Assembly: GCA_037833965.1 (NCBI GenBank) | Contig: AP031352.1 | Location: 29,390,501 to 29,454,500, forward strand | Direction of reading: 5' to 3' | From: Marchantia polymorpha subsp. ruderalis | Taxonomy: Eukaryota; Streptophyta; Marchantiopsida; Marchantiales; Marchantiaceae | DNA: 64,000 nt | The notes under the pieces: model-generated | Seen by the model: the letters and a program-made list of their open reading frames with translations, nothing else | Told to the model about the DNA's origin: nothing | Databases searched by the model: none | In this document: positions 42,914 through 55,260 of the stretch, piece after piece | Position numbering within the stretch: the first letter of the stretch is position 1 | Layout: each line of letters begins with the position of its first letter | Translations under genes and position numbers: made by a program

Positions 42914-43790
42914 GACGAGGACTTAGGGAGTTATCGCTACTGGAAGAAACGGAGGCGGTCGCCTACGGCGGAAGGAGTTCGCCACCGGCGCGAATTCCGC
43001 CTACGCGGAAGGGGGATTCAAGTTTTGTCCTATGCACGGACGAAGGCGTTCGCCTGTGCACAGGCGAAGTAGGGTTAGGGAAGGCGCGAAGTCCGCCTAC
43101 GCACAGGCGTTCACCTGTGCACAGGCACTTCGGCGTCGGCGGAAAATCCGCCTTGGGCCCTAGAAATGCGCCTTGTGAGGTAGAAAGTGTACGGCGCCTT
43201 CCGCGCCAGCGCAGCGCCGCGTACGTCGGAAGAGCCGCCAGAGTAATCCAACAGGTACGGACCGTGCGGACGGCACGGGTGGATGCGCTCTTGGACGGAC
43301 GGAGTTGCGGCGGCGGAAGCGCCGACGGAGAGACAAGGAACGGACAGACTGGACGGAGACGGCTGACCACGGTCAACGCCTTCGGCGCCAGCGCAGCGCC
43401 GCGGACGGAATTCGCCTGCGCACAGGCGAACGCCTGTGCATAGGAGGATGTTCAAGTTCCGCGCCGGCGGAGAATCCGCCGAGGCCCCTGCCTGCGCACA
43501 GGCAGGAGTTGAATTTTTGTCCGACATGCGGACACACGCGTCAAGGCAGAAGGAGATTGGCCGAGGGGCAATACGAACAAGTGTACCGCGCAAGGCGGAA
43601 AACTCGCCTTCGGCGCTACGCCCCCATGTCCACAGGGTGACACGCTCGCGGAGTTCAAATCCGCCAATTCGAGTGTGAGAGTTTAATCGACGACGGCGGA
43701 GCGTGAAGCCGCGTGTGAGAGCGAAGACCGTTCCAGCGTACAGCCGGCGCGGCCATCAAGTGAGACGTTCTTCACGACCAAGAGCCGACC

Positions 43791-46700
43791 ATGACCTTCG
43801 ACCGGGCGGCGGAGAACGTCCCATTCTTGAATTCGCGATTCCAATCTCTTGTGCGCGCTGCGCGCATCCATCTGCTGGCTGCGGAACATTCTCGACGTCG
43901 TCACACAGGAGATTTCTTGTTGATTGAGGGAGAAGTGAGTGCGCGTGATTTGGAATTGAGAGCGATTAGAGTTTGCCGAGAGAGAAAGAAGCGCGGGCAG
44001 TGCGGAAGTAGAATGAGCGGGCGAGCGAACCCCAGGAACGCGATGACGAGACCGAGCAGATTGCGGATGGTGCCACTTCGCCTGCCGCAGAACGGGCTGC
44101 GCGCTTTCGAAGAGCGCTTAATAGCAAGAAAGCTCGATTTCTTGCTATGGGGATGGAATTACATCTGTGCGAATATGGTGCGCGAGTGGCTAGAGCCACA
44201 GGGACCACCCTCGCGCGGATTGCGTCCGCATGTTGATCGGTGGACAGTCCAAGATTGGGCGCAGGCGTTGGGAAGATGTGCTGGCATGCCAGGGCATCTC
44301 CTTTTCGACAGCGAGAGCATCAAGGTGACCAAGCAAGAAGAGGCGCAATTTGTGGAGCCGTTCAAGACCGGGAGGTCTACCAAGAATGGGTACAGGACCC
44401 GTGATTACAAGGATCGATTTCGCCGGACTTTGTCCGCGGCGCTGATGCAATTACTGCAGCCGCACCGCGCCTGCTACATCACATTGTGGCAGGTCTCTTT
44501 TGTGGAGTGCGTCATCGAGGGAACTCCAATTCACTGGGCGAGCATCCTGCACAGGGTGATGCGACAGCACGCGTTTGAGGAGAAGGGGGGAACTCTAAAC
44601 CATCTTTCTCCTTTCCTCATCAATTTTTATCGACAGCGGAATTGTTTGACAGCGGCGGAGCTTGAACATTTTCCGCCATTGTCCATCGACCACCCTGGGA
44701 AGTATGTGCGGGAGAACGAGGTCGATACTGATGCAGAGGAGTCACCGACTTCTACCCCATCAAGACGGAGGGACGAAGGGAGACACACCCCTGCAGCGCG
44801 AGTGCCGCGGAAGCGGCGATGGAGGGAAGAGTCCGAAGAGGAGCAGCATCAAGAACCCTCTGCTCCCATTCGACCGCGGCCGCTGTGCGAGCCATACAGC
44901 CGGCCGAAGCAAAAGGCACGCAGACTGGTGTTACCAGCTGACAGTGCAGACACGGCGACGATTGCGACAGAGATAGGAAGTGCGTCGCCAGAAAGGCGAG
45001 AGGAAGCGCGGACGACCCAAGGAACAACGGGCCACGCTGCAACCTCGTCGGGAGAGAGGCCGCCTACGGGCCAAGGACCTCCGGAGTTACCACGTGCGAT
45101 GCGGACAGATGTTCCGTTTGCGCACAGGCGAACCTCCGCGGACGGACGAGCCTCCGCGGACCGGCGAACACAAGTGGACGTGGATCTACGCTTACGCGTG
45201 GGAAGGAGCAGTCCGCCTGTGCACAGGCGCTCGCCTGTGCACAGGTCGCCTGTGCACAGGACACCTCCACACGTGCCGCCTGTGCACAGGCAAGAATCAC
45301 CCCCGTTCCAACGCAGGAAGGGGAAGGAGCCGGCGGAAGAACCGCCTACGAGACACCGGCCCTCGGGGCCAGACCCTCCGGCGCACCACGCGCCGCAATT
45401 TGCGCCTTCGGCGCCAGGGCCTTCGAGCAGAGGAGATACGAGCAGAGAGCGTGCGGAGGCCGCACCGTCGGCGGGAAGTCCGCCGACAGATGCGCCTTCG
45501 GCGGTAGGGCCTATAGGCCAAGGAACATTGGGCGTGCGGCCCCCGGCCATGTCGCCTTCGGCGATAGATGTCCGCGGCGCTACGCCTGCGACGGACAAGG
45601 CGCCGGCAAATGCGCCTGCGCACGGGCCGGGCACAGCCCCCACGGACCGATCGAGGGAGCAGCAGACGGAGGAGCGGAGTGACTGTCCGCGGGATGAAAT
45701 CTCGATGCGCGATGCGCAATCAAACCCCGCGCAGCCACCCTCCGCTCAATCGCCTTCGGCGACGGACGACGGCGACAGAGAGAATGCGGTAGGCAATCAA
45801 CCAGCGAGCGACGGGGATGCCGCTCGGATACATTCGCCTACCGCCTTAGACATTTTGGCGACGAGCAGCGAGGCTGCAGCCGTGCCTTCGCAGGCAGCAC
45901 ACGTCGAGGACGTGCAGCCCCACTCGGGGCAGTCGCCGACACAATCAATGGCGACTGAAATTCTCCACTCGGATGATGACGACGGAGGCTCCACGGAAGA
46001 AATGTGAGGAGCAGAAGACACCGAGGAGGAGGAGGAGGAAATTGTTGGAGCGCCGGCGGCGGCGCTCTCTGAGCAGGTGATTCCGTTGCTGCGGTACTTG
46101 GATCGCAAGGTCGATAAATACGCCGACCCACTCCAGCCGGGATCTTACATCGAGTTAGTGCGCAGGCGGACTCGCACTAAAGTCCACACCAGCAAGCTAT
46201 TAGCTAGAGTGGACCAGGAGTTGAGGGACTTGAAGGAGAAGCATGAGTGCTTGTGGGGACAGTACAAGCTTAATCAGAAATTCTACAAGCACTCCGAGAA
46301 GATGAAGGATGAGAAACTGGGCGAGCTCACCAAGGAGCAGGTGAAGGTCAAGGAAGCACTCGATTCTGAGCAGGCCCAGAATCGGATTTTGTCAGAGGAG
46401 CTCGTGCGACAGACGCGGTTGTTGGAACAATGTCAGCTCGCACGGCAGGCGGATGAAGAATTAATCCGCAGGTTACAGTCAGAGTGTGGCGAATTGAGAG
46501 CGCAACGTGCTGAAGCCGAATCGCAATTAGTGATAATTGAAGAGGATCGCAGGAAGGAGGCGGATCGCACGAAGGTGGAGACGGCGAGGCGAGTCGCCCA
46601 CTGCCTCAAGGGCTACGCCCACTGGGAAGTGAAGGCGCAGGAGAAACTCACACTGCGTGAGTTTGAATTGCGCGCAGCCGGGTTGTTGTCAGGTGACAGT

Positions 46701-46928
46701 AGGAGTCGGCGGAAGGTAGCGAAGAAGCTCGAGGCCTTTCTGTCGAAGGCACAGGATACCATGTCCGCCCTCGAGGGGGAGGTGTCCGCGGCGTTGCAGC
46801 GTTTGGGACTGCGCAGTCGAGCGGAAGAGTGGCAGGGTAGGGAGTTAGTGCGCGGCAGTCGGCCGCGCAGGAGACGTAGTACAGGTTCCGCGGAGTGTAG
46901 TGTAGCGTGGTTCCGTGCAGGCGTGTAG
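43791..46928 (+). pseudogene. U3 ORF of LTR4, full length but for one nonsense codon
   Basis: The frame matches the 1050-aa ORF of LTR1 from the same ATG, is open to 46004, has TGA at 46005-46007 where LTR1 has TCA, and is open again to 46928. The stop falls just before the acidic run and coiled coil, so only the N-terminal 738 residues would be made. The palindromic array has three tandem units here. A single point change makes this the freshest of the broken copies. Confidence 0.85.
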
Positions 46929-46964
46929 CGTAGTACAGTGTAGTGTTAGGTAGGACTTAGAAGG

Positions 46965-46993
46965 TATAAAATAGTTCCAGGCGTTTTGCCTGG
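46965..46993 (+). promoter_or_regulatory. LTR4 TATA box and hairpin
   Basis: TATAAAAT is at 46965-46972 and CCAGGC-GTTTT-GCCTGG at 46977-46993. Confidence 0.55.
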
Positions 46994-47939
46994 GGTTCTT
47001 TCCCATCAGAAGTGCAGATCAGGAACCCATTTCCTTTGCGTGTTTGTGTCCTTGAGTTCTGTCACCACGCACGAGGAGTTACAACTTAGCGTTCCGCATT
47101 TTGTAGCTGAAGGCCTTCGGCCGAATGTTCAGAGCTAGTACATTGGTTAGAGACTTGAGTAGTTCGGATCTGCACCTGCGGGTGACTGCCGATGCTCAGA
47201 GCCAGTGACTAGTTAGATACTTGAACAGTTTCGCCCCTACACCTTCGAGTGTTTCTTTCTGATTGTACTCCTTGGGATTTTTCCCCTGAATGCCAAAGTG
47301 AAGTTTTGCTACTTCGTGTAAGCCTTGGTTGTAAATTCAGGTTACGCTGCAGCAGGTGCCTTGAGGGTAACCCCTGTAGTATTTCTGGGAATGACAAGTG
47401 CCTGAGAATTCAAACTCTTCAATAGACTGTTGTTGTGTTACTGGAATGTTTCTCAGTGAGTCCTTCAGTGCGGACCTGTGTTCTCTGCGCGTTTTGTGAG
47501 TTGAGAGTGTTGTTCACCGCGTAGGAGTGACTTCGATCCGAAGTAGGCAGTCCAAACCGGGTTTCCTACACTAGCAGCAAGCTAGTGGAAGTGTTGTAAA
47601 AGCCGGAGTTGGAAGTCACTGCCCGCAGCTTTGCCGAGTGTGCTCGCGAGAGACTTTCCCCCCTGAAATCTTGAGTAGAGGTCCTAACGGATCTCTGAGT
47701 TGTGTTTCTGTAGTTTCAGGTGTGTGTGTGTGTGTGTGTGTTACGCTGCACTGTGCGACCTCCGAGTGCGCTCCGAGTGGACACTTGCAGTATTTCTGGG
47801 AGTGACAGTCGCCTGAGAATTCAAACTCCTCAATAGTCTGTTAAAACGTGACACTTTGTACCCTGTGTGTTCCTCTGTCCCTGTGGGTTCGACCTTTCTA
47901 CCACTATATTGCAGTTTTAGCCTTTAGTGGGTTATTACA

Positions 47940-47944
47940 ACTAG
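47940..47944. repeat. Target site duplication ACTAG, right copy
   Basis: Matches 13787-13791 and closes the compound insertion. Confidence 0.85.
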
Positions 47945-48195
47945 TTCACAAAAACCTTTACTGCTCTGACTTAGGACACACGTGAATGTGAAAGAACGTT
48001 GTCTCAAACATCGAGAAGATTAGAGCATAAATCAGGACTCTATGTGCAGGTCATTTAGTATCCCAAGTGGGGTATGTAGGGACGTTAGGTACACCAACAT
48101 CTCAGTGAGCAAGTTGAGTAGGTAGACACGTATTCTCCTATTTCTCCCCTACTTTTCCTCCCCTCACAAAGGGGAGGAGAGAAAAAATACAGAGT
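47945..48195. other. No gene seen
   Basis: Short host segment. A small hairpin, CCTCCCCT-CACAA-AGGGGAGG, lies near 48160-48180, just before the GC-rich repeat. Confidence 0.5.
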
Positions 48196-48405
48196 ACAAG
48201 TTCGCTGCGGGGAAGGGAGGCCGCGAGGGAAGAGCCCGATGGTCGAGCGGGAGCTGGGCGAGCTACAGCGGGAGGGCCCTCCCTGGTCGAAGCGGGAGGT
48301 CGGGCTGCGGGCCAGGGACCGCCTGGCATCGGGCCCGGGCGGGCAGAAAGCCCTCTCGGGCAGACCTCGCGTACCCTCGAAAGTGAGGAGCCCTTAGAGG
48401 CTCGC
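48196..48405 (-). repeat. GC-rich dispersed repeat, copy 2
   Basis: Reverse orientation relative to copy 1. It contains GGGCGGGCAGAAAGCCCTC and ends GTGAGGAGCCCTTAGAGGC, the counterpart of the copy 1 left end. The part near 48196-48260 matches the far side of copy 3, so copies 2 and 3 are longer than copies 1 and 4. Confidence 0.6.
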
Positions 48406-50078
48406 CAGCATAGCAGCAACAGCATCCCATCGTCAATTACTACTCTACTATCACTACTACTGCACGAGTTGTAGATGTGTGACTGACTATGTCTCCACCG
48501 CAATCGCTCGACTGCTCGAGAGGCCGTGACGACCGGATTATCTTTCTGGATGATTACCAAATCTCCGCTTACAAGACTGAGGACCTTCAAGGCAGAAGAG
48601 TTGATTTCTGCCTGCAATGCAAACGCGAGTATATGCGTTTCTGGGTCGAAAAGTTGACAGGGAATTTTTTTTCGTTCTCTCACCTGTGGCTGCTGCTGCT
48701 AGTTATTCGATAACTCAGTTTTGTTAATGGGACGCTCGGCAGAAGTTATCTTCTTTTGTGGGGCCGAAAAGTAATCCTACCCGTCTATGCACGCACTCGA
48801 AACATATACAATTCTGTCAGATTTAATGATAAATCATCTTGGCAAATTGATCCGAACGCTTAAAAATTCAAATCGTGAATGATGGATTGGAACTACTGCA
48901 GTGGTATTTGATTTTTTTTTAAATCTTTCGCTTAGATTAACACGAGGTGGAAGGACCATACGTCCACCTTCAGTCACTAGTTTCGAGAAAAAGCTCACCT
49001 TCGACGGGTACAGATTTTGGTGGATAATTCTGGAATAATGCTAAAGATAGACAAGTGATATGTATTTTTTTCACGACATGTAATTATCGTCTTTTTTTAC
49101 ATTTCCTTGAAGCTAACTTTATAAATTTCTTGAATTGTCAACTTTTAGTAGTCACTCATTCCTACATTGATATACAGATGACGTCACTCGTCTGAGCTGA
49201 ACGTTTCACTAATGTATCAGATTAAGACCATCAACAAACTCATATCTCTAAATTTAGATTACAGTTGTTTGCACATATTTACAGAGCAAACTTTTTCACT
49301 AAGAACCATATGTTCTGTCTCGGGGTTGGAGTATAGTATCGTCAGCACGTCAGCAGGGAACGAGAGATTTGTCGAGAACATTTCCAAACATTCTAAGAGT
49401 TTCAAAATCAATTATCAGAGCAGATTCTTTCGATAGCGGCAAACATAATCGAGTGGTTTTCAGGAAACAGCGCTATTGATTCGAGATCCTAAGCCATACA
49501 TCCCAGTTGACGAGCCACTCGAGACCGGCAGTACAGAACACGTTCAGATTTCTTTGGACCCTACAATCACTGCCCAGAAAAGGTTCCTGTTTTCACTCCT
49601 CTCGCGCACATGTAAATACAAAGCCCTGCGCCTCCTAATTACAGTTAGCCAAAGATAAGCCGCTACGGCCTTTCCCGGCCATACTTTACTCGAGATAATG
49701 TGGACTGAGTCGGTTTCGAGTCAAGCCGCCTTGACGACGTTCGATCCATACAAATCGGACTCTGCAATTCGCATCCCATGTCCTGTAATCAGCGGGGTGT
49801 ACTTGGAACAGAAGCGGAGGACATGATTACATACTTGTTGCAGCTCACGATTACGCAGAAATCATTCGACAAATCGCAACCTCCGAGTTAGCCATCGCAA
49901 ATCCGAGAAAATGCGTCACAAGAAATGATAGACGCAAAGGCAGGACGGTCTCGTCTTGGGCAGGAAGCGCGAAATCCCGGGTGACGGTGACGACGGTATA
50001 CGTAAACCTTCAGCCCGGAGAGCATACAGCCGGGGTTGATCTAGCCAGAAGCCTTCTTAATGCGTATGGTTGATGGCC
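48406..50078. other. Intergenic, no gene supported
   Basis: AT-rich host sequence downstream of the UGT gene. Short frames occur at 48489-48713, 49212-49436 and 49476-49658, but none shows a known motif or splice pattern. The UGT 3' UTR and polyadenylation site should lie just below 50079. Confidence 0.5.
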
Positions 50079-52600
50079 TTAGTTTTCATTAACTTCTCTT
50101 GGTTGTTTGATTGACTCAATCAAATCGTCAATAGCCTTGTCGGAAGATCCCCCCCTTGACACAGCTGCCGCAGCTTTCCGGTCGAAACTGGCGGCATTGA
50201 ACGCTAAGGCTTTTCCCAGTTTTTCAGGCGAAAATAATTTAAATGCGTTTTCGAATTCTAGTTGGTCCACTACTAACGCCGTGTTGTCAGCTTTCCGGTC
50301 GAAACTGGCGGCATTGAACGCTAAGGCTTTTCCCAGTTTTTCAGGCGAAAATAATTTAAATGCGTTTTCGAATTCTAGTTGGTCCACTACTAACGCCGTG
50401 TTGTCAACATCTCTGATTCCGATGCCGGCTTTGAGAACTTGTTGTACGTATCTGCAAATTAAACATCGAGAATTACTTTGAAATGTCAAAGCAGTTTCTG
50501 TTCGGTAATTTTTTCTACAATAAAAAAATAGGGTTTGACTTTTGGATATTTAAAACAGAGAAGTACTATACACTGAGCTTCTGCTATTCAACGTGAGAGT
50601 AGGAATCATTAAAATCAAGGTCAGCGACGTAAGTCCCAAGCGCGCGCTGTACCTGCAATTGAAGTGCTGATCGTACCCTTGAGGCCAGCCTATTATCGGC
50701 ACACCACATGTCATGCTCTCGATCACGGACTGCCACCCGCAGTGCGACACAAACCCGACGACGGACGGGTGAGCCAGCACCTGGAGCTGTCCGACCCATC
50801 CCGTCACGACGAGGCCGCGACCACATGTTCGAGTCAGAAAGCCTTCGGGGAGAACGTCGTCCGGAATATTGAAGTTGCCGCGCCCCTTCGACAGAACCCA
50901 GAGGAAGGTCTGTTGGCTAGCATCCAAAGCTCGAGCCAAATGTCCAATTTGCTCCTTCTCCAATACAACTTGACTCCCCAAACACACGTAGAGAACTGAT
51001 TTGGTGGGCTGTTTCTCGAGCCACTCCATACACTCCGCATGAGAATCATCCGTATTACTAACGTATGACTCGTTTCTGAAGCTTCTTAGATCGGAGATCG
51101 GCCCAATAGGAAACACCCGCGTCGCCTGCACTGGCCATTTCGTCACACACCATTCAATAAAGCAGAAAAAAGAAGATTCGTAAGATGCTTGAGAACAGGA
51201 GACATTCCGAAACACCAGTCAACGACCTTCAGCGACTGACAAACTCCGGCCCCAATCGAATGCACAGTGCTGTGCACTGCACTGGCGGCCACCACCGGCA
51301 GCGTCTGAACCTAAGACTCCGAAGGCGAACGCAAGATCGAGACCATAAAACAACAAATTTAAGCCTGGATGAATGTCAGTATCGGCAGGTTGGCGTTCTC
51401 CCTGTGGGCTCTCGAGAACGCCATCCTGCCGTTCTGGAGAGCCCACAGGGAGGAGCATGAAACAAGCACTGTTCCTGCAGATCCTGTCGGGTGGCTAGCA
51501 GACCCCAAATCACAGGCGCAATGCACTCCAATTTATACTGACGTTATGGAAAGCTCAAGAGTTTTGAACGTAGACACGACTGGTTATTGATGCATACATC
51601 GGGGTATGTGAGCTTGAGTATTTCACCTTTTGACGCCTGCTCCCGGGGGAGCCATTTCGAATTGCCTCGACAGCTTTACTCTCCAGTTCGCTGAAAGAAT
51701 TCATCACAACGCCATCTGCAGTGCAAATGTTTCTGCCAATCTCAATGAGAAAGTCGAACCAGGCACTCGATCGACTGACCCCTGGTAGATCACTCGCTGA
51801 CGACACAAACTCAAGACCCGGCTTGCCGTGGAAGATTTCGTACCAGTCTCGCTGCCAGTCGGGGCCATCTGGTATCTGCCTCAGATCGTCTTCAAATTCG
51901 TGATATACCTGCATGAGTCTTGTAGTCACAGCTGCGTAACTGACATACGCATACCTCGGAATGTCGAGCTGCTCTGCATACTCCTGTCGTTGAAGATCCG
52001 ACATAAAATGTCAAGTCCGGAAACAACGCTCACGTTCACAACACGGACGCCGCAGAGGCACACGTATCGAAGCCAAATGTACGGGAGTCAGACAGCTTTT
52101 GGCTGCAATTCTGGCAACTTGTGGAAAAGAAATTCTAAACAATAGCGGTCATTCCAAGGCGCCGTAGCGCGTATTCATACCTTCGACCACGTGAAGAATC
52201 TGTCGGCAAGCATGCAAGTGGGATAAGGCGACCCGGCCTTCTTTTTCCCAAGAAGCCTCTGCTGCAGGGGCCGGCAACTCTCCTCCATGCATTTGGCCAC
52301 ATTGAGGGGACTCCAGGCGCCCGGAAGTTTGGGATCGATCTTTGGGTCCTCGACAACTTCGACGGTTAGCCCGAGCTTCAGGAGTCCTTCGGGGGTGTAA
52401 ATTTTGTTCAATGACTCCGCATGCTTACTGATGGTCACGATAGTAATCTTCAATCCTCTCGCTGAGAGTTTCTCTGCGAGTCTGATGGCCGAGGCAAAAT
52501 GCGCCTGCATAATCATCGGTATGAAGAGCAGATGGTGTGAATTTCCAGTCCCATTCTCCTCCCTGTCCGGGCTACCGACAATGGTCTTCATGTTTAACAA
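50079..52600 (-). CDS. UDP-glycosyltransferase (family 1, plant type), four exons
   Basis: Transfers a sugar from a UDP-sugar to a small acceptor, probably in the cytosol. Exons on the minus strand: 52600-52181, 51983-51627, 51125-50653 and 50451-50079; all introns are GT-AG and the phases agree, giving 540 aa. The N-terminal acceptor domain has the likely catalytic His34 (in MQAHFAS). The PSPG donor-binding box is residues 369-412, exactly 44 long, with HCGW and the closing Asp-Gln. It has Gln where HCGWNS usually has Asn. The last exon carries an exact 39-residue tandem duplication; without it the protein would be 501 aa, a normal UGT length. The acceptor cannot be told from sequence. A diterpene synthase lies 4.5 kb upstream in the same orientation, so a terpenoid acceptor is possible. 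Confidence 0.88.
50171..50404 (-). repeat. Exact 117-bp tandem duplication in the UGT last exon
   Basis: Units 50171-50287 and 50288-50404 look identical. 117 is a multiple of three, so 39 residues (containing FENAFKLFSPEKLGKALA) are repeated without a frame change, in the C-terminal part after the PSPG box. Confidence 0.9.
51398..51452 (-). repeat. Long inverted repeat in UGT intron 2
   Basis: Arms 51398-51420 and 51430-51452 are reverse complements over 23 bp with one mismatch and a 9-nt loop. In the UGT pre-mRNA this would fold into a strong hairpin. Confidence 0.8.
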
Positions 52601-55035
52601 GCGCCAGATGCGCAGAGCTCGAAAAATTCTTTAGGTCTTAATTCGACAACTGAGATTCTCAATGCCAATCGATACATGCAGAACCCTGCAAGTGTCCGGG
52701 TTTTCTTCGAACCGGAAGTTATCACAGGTCTCGTCATTCGTGCACGTGTCGCCTCAGCATGGCCAACGGTTTTGAAGTGGGGTACACGCGTTGAATTTTA
52801 AAGTTTTTTGTCGCAGTATCGTATGATTGCATACCTTATTTTCTTGCGATAAAATATCACTTCAAGACAAAAACTGCTTTCGTGAATTTACTACACTTCA
52901 GTTCTTCATTCTCTTCATACCTGGCACACAAGCACTCGTCACTCTTGGTAAGTGACGAGTTATTTATGAATAGCCCATAGTGCAAAATGTTTTTACAGTT
53001 GACTCCCGCTTATTTTGTCCAAAAAGTAGGGTTCAAGATTTATTCAGTTCAACATGTCAGATTGTAATTCGGCTAAAGTTTTGTAGATTCCTGACTTTTC
53101 AAACCAATTCTTGATTGACCCGTTTTCATATGGCATTAAAAGTTTCTACTTCGGTAGTAGGAAAAAACAAGTCGATAATGATTGGCCTAGGGTTTGTCTG
53201 AACCTTTGAGTATAGGATTTCTCGCCTTGTTGTCCCTCTGAGCGCCTTGTGATCGATGCGTTAAGGCCAGTACCAAGATGCGTTAAAGTCCACGTCACAT
53301 ATTGAGAAACCTAATGCAATACTTTTAGCTTTGCGGTTAATACAGATATAAGCATGTGCTCAAACGTAATGAAACAACCAATAAGATTGAAAAGTCTTCT
53401 TTTCAGTCTCATCGGATATTAAGACAGATCTTTATAGCAGTTGCTCACGCTTGTCTCACACATTTCTTCACAAACATTAAACTTGTTAGAGTATTTTTAT
53501 TGTAAGCATAGTTGTTGCTTGCTTCTCTATTGTATCCCATTGTTGAGGTTCATTTAGAGATTCCTATTTGATTTTTTAAGATTGCATTTGATTTAAAAAA
53601 ATTAGAAAGTGTTTCGTCTAAGTAAACACAATTCTACGAAGTTCAAGATGACTACTCAGGCGGGAGAGTACTGTACACTACCCTCTACAACCTTGTAATA
53701 ATATTCTAATCATGCCTTAGCTTTTGCATCATTAAAATTGATGGGAGACAACTTCATTCACCAATTTAATAATTTTAAAAAATTTCATAATTATGTTCTC
53801 ATTAGATTTTCCAACACATTCACACAACACAAATATTATTATGTGGACATTAACCTGCAATATATCTACTTCAACTAATTATTTTTGCATAATTATTAAA
53901 TTCACAATCCATTTCAATTGTGTGAAAAATAAATGTATGAAATAAAATCATTATAATGTTGGAAAATAAATATATCTGAATTTTTTGAATAATCGTCACA
54001 ATTCACAAAAAAAAAGTAAAGCAAGAGCTATTGACAAATCACAAATTACATTTTGTCCATCTTTTTTATATATTCATCCAATAATATGTAATCATAAGAT
54101 TGTAGTTCTTTGAAAAAAAGCTTCAAACTACCTGTTTTTCTAGTCATGAGACCTGAAAAATGTTATCCTCCTCACATCATAAATACAATCACTCATTTCA
54201 TCTTCCCCCACACGGAGCTCTAGACAACCTGTCTTCCACCTTGTAGTACATTATCATGTCATCCTTCAAGTTTTATCAACATAGAGTTCACTTTGCAATA
54301 CAAAATTAGTCCCTCAAAACTTAATCAAGATCAGTCAGCCACTCAAAATTTGACAGCAACTTGTGTGCATGTGGTTTTTATTTGTTTTTTTTGAAGTAGC
54401 AACTTCTTTCATCACATGATTTGATCAATAGATTCCGCACGCGAAGTCAATTACCTGGAATCTGCGATGTACAGTACTCAAGCATGTGAATGTTTTCTGA
54501 CAACTTAGTGGCATAGGCATTGTCAGCTTGGCTGACAGAACATGTTGTGCTTTCAATGTCGGTAGAGTAGTCTACATAACTCGTGGGTGCAGAACAAACT
54601 GATCAGCTTTTCGGTACTTTGCTAAATACAATGTAAAAATACAATGAATAAATATGATGAAACTTTGTTCACATCGTAATATTCATCGATTGCTAGGTAG
54701 AAGAGAAAAAGTAGACATGCGGCTTTTTTTTCTCAATTACTTTCTTTATTTTTGGGGGGGTAAAATCGAAAGAAGAGAAGTCTCTTGCAGCACCACAAAA
54801 ATCGAGAAAATTATGGGACCTCTACAGGTTTCATTTTACCTTAACAAGACCCATCGAAGGCCCTAACCCCATCCTCAATGATGTTCCAATACTATCTAGG
54901 GTTATTTCGAGTAGAACATGAAATCATGGCAAGACCATATCCCGAGTAATTAAGACTCATGGTGCCCGTCGTTTTCTTATATTCATGGTTTTTTCGTGGC
55001 TAGGCTAAAATACTCTGTCCCGACAGTGGCGGACG
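52601..55035. other. Intergenic, AT-rich, no gene supported
   Basis: Upstream region of the UGT. Long A/T runs and no frame above 76 codons. The frame at 54654-54866 is low complexity and has no recognisable motif. UGT promoter elements should lie close to 52601, but I cannot name one. Confidence 0.5.
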
Positions 55036-55260
55036 CTCGTCACTAAGGGCTACCCACTTTCGGGGGAACGCGAGCTGTGCCCGGGAGGGCTTTCTGCCCG
55101 CCCGGGCCCGATGCCAGGGGGCCCGCAGCCCGACCTCCCGCTTCGACCAGGGAGGGCCGCCCCGCTCCCGCTCGACCATCGGGCTCCTCCCTCGCGGCCT
55201 CCCTTCCCCGCAGGGAACTTGTGCTCCCGCTCGACGGTCCCGCTCCCGCTTTCCCACTAC
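55036..55260 (+). repeat. GC-rich dispersed repeat, copy 3
   Basis: It starts GCTCGTCACTAAGGGCTACC, then CACTTTCGGGGGAACGCGAG and CCCGGGAGGGCTTTCTGCCC, in plus orientation. The body extends further right than in copy 1 and matches copy 2. Confidence 0.6.

Larger units (their letters stand above)
42914..47939 (+). mobile_element. LTR4, remaining 5.0 kb of the split solo LTR
   Basis: Continues the LTR from the position where 13792-14161 stops, through U3 ORF, TATA/hairpin (46965-46993) and U5, to TTATTACA at 47939. ACTAG follows at once and matches the bases before 13792. Small differences from LTR1-3 run along its length, so it is an independent insertion into which the tandem array came later. 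Confidence 0.87.

Noticed and set aside
54654..54866. Possible 70-aa gene
   Set aside because: AT-rich, low complexity, no homology that I recognise and no splice context.
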